A stretch of DNA of 64,000 bases from contig OZ059900.1 of the NCBI GenBank assembly GCA_964057225.1, positions 4,970,501-5,034,500 on the forward strand, read 5' to 3'. A model generated the notes under the pieces. It ran no database searches, was not told the origin of the DNA, and was given only the letters and a program-made list of their open reading frames with translations. The DNA comes from Auanema rhodensis. Taxonomy: Eukaryota; Nematoda; Chromadorea; Rhabditida; Rhabditidae. The stretch's first letter is position 1, and each line of letters begins with the position of its first letter. The translations under genes and the position numbers were made by a program. Shown here piece by piece: positions 61,810 through 64,000 of the stretch.

Positions 61810-63600
61810 CAGATGTTGAAACTCTTTAAAAATGTGTAATAAGTGTTTTGAGAGTATCGTGAAAACAAGTTGGAAAAAAAATTTTTTTTGGACTTGGCAA
61901 TTTTTTTTGGACTGTGAGCCATTCGCATGGCTTAATCCTTGAGGAAAGCTACAGCGCTGACAGATTCAATCAAGTTTAAAAAAAAATTTTTTTTTAATTC
62001 AGATGTTGACACTCTTTGAAAATGTGTAATAAATGTTTTGAGAGTATCGTGAAAACAAGTTGGAAAAAAACTTTTTTTTGGACTTGGAAATTTTTTTTGG
62101 ACTGTGAGCCATTCGCATGGCTTAATCCTTGAGGAAAGCTACAGCGCTGACAGATTCAATCAAGTTTAAAAAAAAATTTTTTTTCAATTCAGATGTTGAC
62201 ACTCTTTGAAAATGTGTAATAAATGTTTTGAGAGTATCGTGAAAACAAGTTGGAAAAAAACTTTTTTTTGGACTTGGAAATTTTTTTTGGACTGTGAGCC
62301 ATTCGCATGGCTTAATCCTTGAGGAAAGCTACAGCGCTGACAGATTCAATCAAGTTTAAAAAAAAATTTTTTTTCAATTCAGATGTTGACACTCTTTGAA
62401 AATGTGTAATAAATGTTTTGAGAGTATCGTGAAAACAAGTTGGAAAAAAACTTTTTTTTGGACTTGGAAATTTTTTTTGGACTGTGAGCCATTCGCATGG
62501 CTTAATCCTTGAGGAAAGCTACAGCGCTGACAGATTCAATCAAGTTTAAAAAAAAATTTTTTTTAATTCAGATGTTGACACTCTTTGAAAATGTGTAATA
62601 AATGTTTTGAGAGTATCGTGAAAACAAGTTGGAAAAAAACTTTTTTTTGAACTTGGCAATTTTTTTTGGACTGTGAGCCATTCGCATGGCTTAATCCTTG
62701 AGGAAAGCTACAGCGCTGACAGATTCAATCAAGTTTAAAAAAAATTTTTTTTTTTCAATTCAGATGTTGAAACTCTTTAAAAATGTGTAATAAGTGTTTT
62801 GAGAGTATCGTGAAAACAAGTTGGAAAAAAAATTTTTTTTGGACTTGGCAATTTTTTTTGGACTGTGAGCCATTCGCATGGCTTAATCCTTGAGGAAAGC
62901 TACAGCGCTGACAGATTCAATCAAGTTTAAAAAAAAATTTTTTTTTAATTCAGATGTTGACACTCTTTGAAAATGTGTAATAAATGTTTTGAGAGTATCG
63001 TGAAAACAAGTTGGAAAAAAACTTTTTTTTGGACTTGGAAATTTTTTTTGGACTGTGAGCCATTCGCATGGCTTAATCCTTGAGGAAAGCTACAGCGCTG
63101 ACAGATTCAATCAAGTTTAAAAAAAAATTTTTTTTCAATTCAGATGTTGACACTCTTTGAAAATGTGTAATAAATGTTTTGAGAGTATCGTGAAAACAAG
63201 TTGGAAAAAAACTTTTTTTTGGACTTGGAAATTTTTTTTGGACTGTGAGCCATTCGCATGGCTTAATCCTTGAGGAAAGCTACAGCGCTGACAGATTCAA
63301 TCAAGTTTAAAAAAAAATTTTTTTTCAATTCAGATGTTGACACTCTTTGAAAATGTGTAATAAATGTTTTGAGAGTATCGTGAAAACAAGTTGGAAAAAA
63401 ACTTTTTTTTGGACTTGGAAATTTTTTTTGGACTGTGAGCCATTCGCATGGCTTAATCCTTGAGGAAAGCTACAGCGCTGACAGATTCAATCAAGTTTAA
63501 AAAAAAATTTTTTTTAATTCAGATGTTGACACTCTTTGAAAATGTGTAATAAATGTTTTGAGAGTATCGTGAAAACAAGTTGGAAAAAAACTTTTTTTTG
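61810..63600. repeat. 951-bp higher-order unit, two adjacent copies
   Basis: GGACTTGGCAATT (C at 61898 and 62849) and the TTTTAATTCAG units recur at 951 bp, equal to five long monomers. The copies diverge near 62640/63595 (GAACTTGGCAA versus GATTTGG). GGATTTGGAAA at 61700 and 63600 and TAATTC at 61615 and 63515 give the double period of 1,900 bp. Confidence 0.87.
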
Positions 63601-64000
63601 GATTTGGAAATTTTTTTTGGACTGTGAGCCATTCGCATGGCTTAATCCTTGAGGAAAGCTACAGCGCTGACAGATTCAATCAAGTTTAAAAAAAAATTTT
63701 TTTTCAATTCAGATGTTGACACTCTTTGAAAATGTGTAATAAATGTTTTGAGAGTATCGTGAAAACAAGTTGGAAAAAAATTTTTTTTTGGACTTGGAAA
63801 TTTTTTTTGGTCTGTGAGCCATTCGCATGGCTTAATCGTTGAGGAAAGCTACAGCGCTGACAGATTCAATCAAGTTTAAAAAAAAATTTTTTTTCAATTC
63901 AGATGTTGAAACTCTTTAAAAATGTGTAAAAAATGTTTTGAGAGTATCGTGAAAACAAGTTGGAAAAAAACTTTTTTTTGGACTTGGAAATTTTTTTTGG
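63601..64000. repeat. Right-edge segment recalling 49.4-49.8 kb
   Basis: The last units carry GGTCTGTGAG, AATCGTTGAGG (63834) and then GTGTAAAAAATG, the same three changes in the same order as near 49600-49730, an offset of 14,203 bp. The sequence stops inside the 19-bp element, so the array continues beyond the window. Confidence 0.86.

Larger units (their letters stand above)
1..64000. repeat. Tandem satellite DNA array, head-to-tail, fills the window
   Basis: Every line of the window is made of one monomer repeated head-to-tail, with no inversion and no unrelated insert that I can find. Period lengths measured between successive ACTGTGAG landmarks are mostly 172-173 or 189-190 bp, rarely 209-210, plus a few truncated units. 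The array begins and ends mid-monomer, so both true edges lie outside the window. Composition is AT-rich (60 G/C in the 190-bp consensus), concentrated in A/T homopolymer tracts. No coding sequence, tRNA, rRNA or transposon feature is visible. Such long arrays of near-nucleosomal monomers with higher-order structure are typical of eukaryotic centromeric, pericentromeric or subtelomeric heterochromatin. Which of these applies is inference. I do not recognise the family. Confidence 0.99.

Noticed and set aside
1-64000. CRISPR array
   Set aside because: The repeating unit has no unique spacers. The entire 172-190 bp period is conserved, far longer than any CRISPR repeat, and no cas gene is present.
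1-64000. Assignment to a known satellite (alpha satellite, Drosophila 1.688 or Responder, Tenebrio 142-bp)
   Set aside because: The similar period of alpha satellite is coincidental: none of the core words I know from these families is present. I make no species assignment.

Overview
The whole 64-kb window is one uninterrupted tandem satellite array. I see no gene, RNA gene, transposon, CRISPR array or single-copy spacer on either strand. Every stretch reads as the same AT-rich monomer, about 32% G+C by hand count of the 190-bp form, always in the same orientation. The array runs off both ends of the window, so its true length exceeds 64 kb. From the average spacing there are roughly 345-350 monomers. 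An array this long, with a near-nucleosomal repeat length and nested higher-order repeats, points to nuclear heterochromatin (centromeric, pericentromeric or subtelomeric) of a eukaryote. I do not recognise the monomer and cannot name the species or a described satellite family.

Monomer anatomy, numbered from GGACTGTGAG as position 1. Positions 1-60 are a roughly 50% G+C core that holds a perfect 6-bp-stem dyad (9-24, AGCCAT-TCGC-ATGGCT) and the palindrome CAGCGCTG (44-51). Positions 70-86 are an A9T8 tract. Positions 87-151 carry the main diagnostic substitutions. Positions 152-190 form a small internal repeat, TTGGAAAAAAAC plus T8 GGAC followed by TTGGAAATTTTTTTTGGAC. The second element may be absent, present once or present twice, giving a length ladder of about 172, 190 and 209-210 bp. 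Two haplotypes, A (GAAACTCTTTA) and B (GACACTCTTTG), are interspersed.

Layout. 0-5 kb: mixed A/B monomers with variants seen only near this end (GTGTGATAAA, GTGTTATAAA, and a C inside the A/T tract), including a 732-bp tandem duplication. 5-10 kb: a 726-bp unit doubled at two sites 3.5 kb apart, flanking a 915-bp tandem duplication. 10.4-13.7 kb: three tandem copies of an about 1,109-bp unit. 13-25 kb: overlapping 1,492-, 2,069-, 1,304- and 7,872-bp duplications with CATGGTTTA variants. 25-29 kb: mostly A-type, with 383- and 916-bp duplications. 29.2-32.6 kb: a 1,699-bp tandem duplication. 32.5-44.6 kb: nested 551-, 1,066-, 1,280-, 1,511-, 1,768- and 2,253-bp repeats, including three out-of-register deletion junctions. 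44.6-50.2 kb: mixed monomers with CCTTTAGG variants and a fourth junction. 50.2-53.6 kb: two very homogeneous runs of 190-bp B monomers. 52-64 kb: blocks carrying AATAAGTG and GGCAATTTT variants, repeated at 728, 951, 1,695, 1,900 and 2,580 bp.

There is no gene cooperation to describe. The biology readable here is how the array evolves: expansion and contraction of the 19-bp element, segmental duplication of 2-14 monomers, occasional non-register deletion, and local homogenisation. The stem of the short dyad also varies mostly in ways that keep its pairing. Offsets and boundaries were read by eye from diagnostic variants. They should be good to a few bases for offsets and to tens of bases for block ends.
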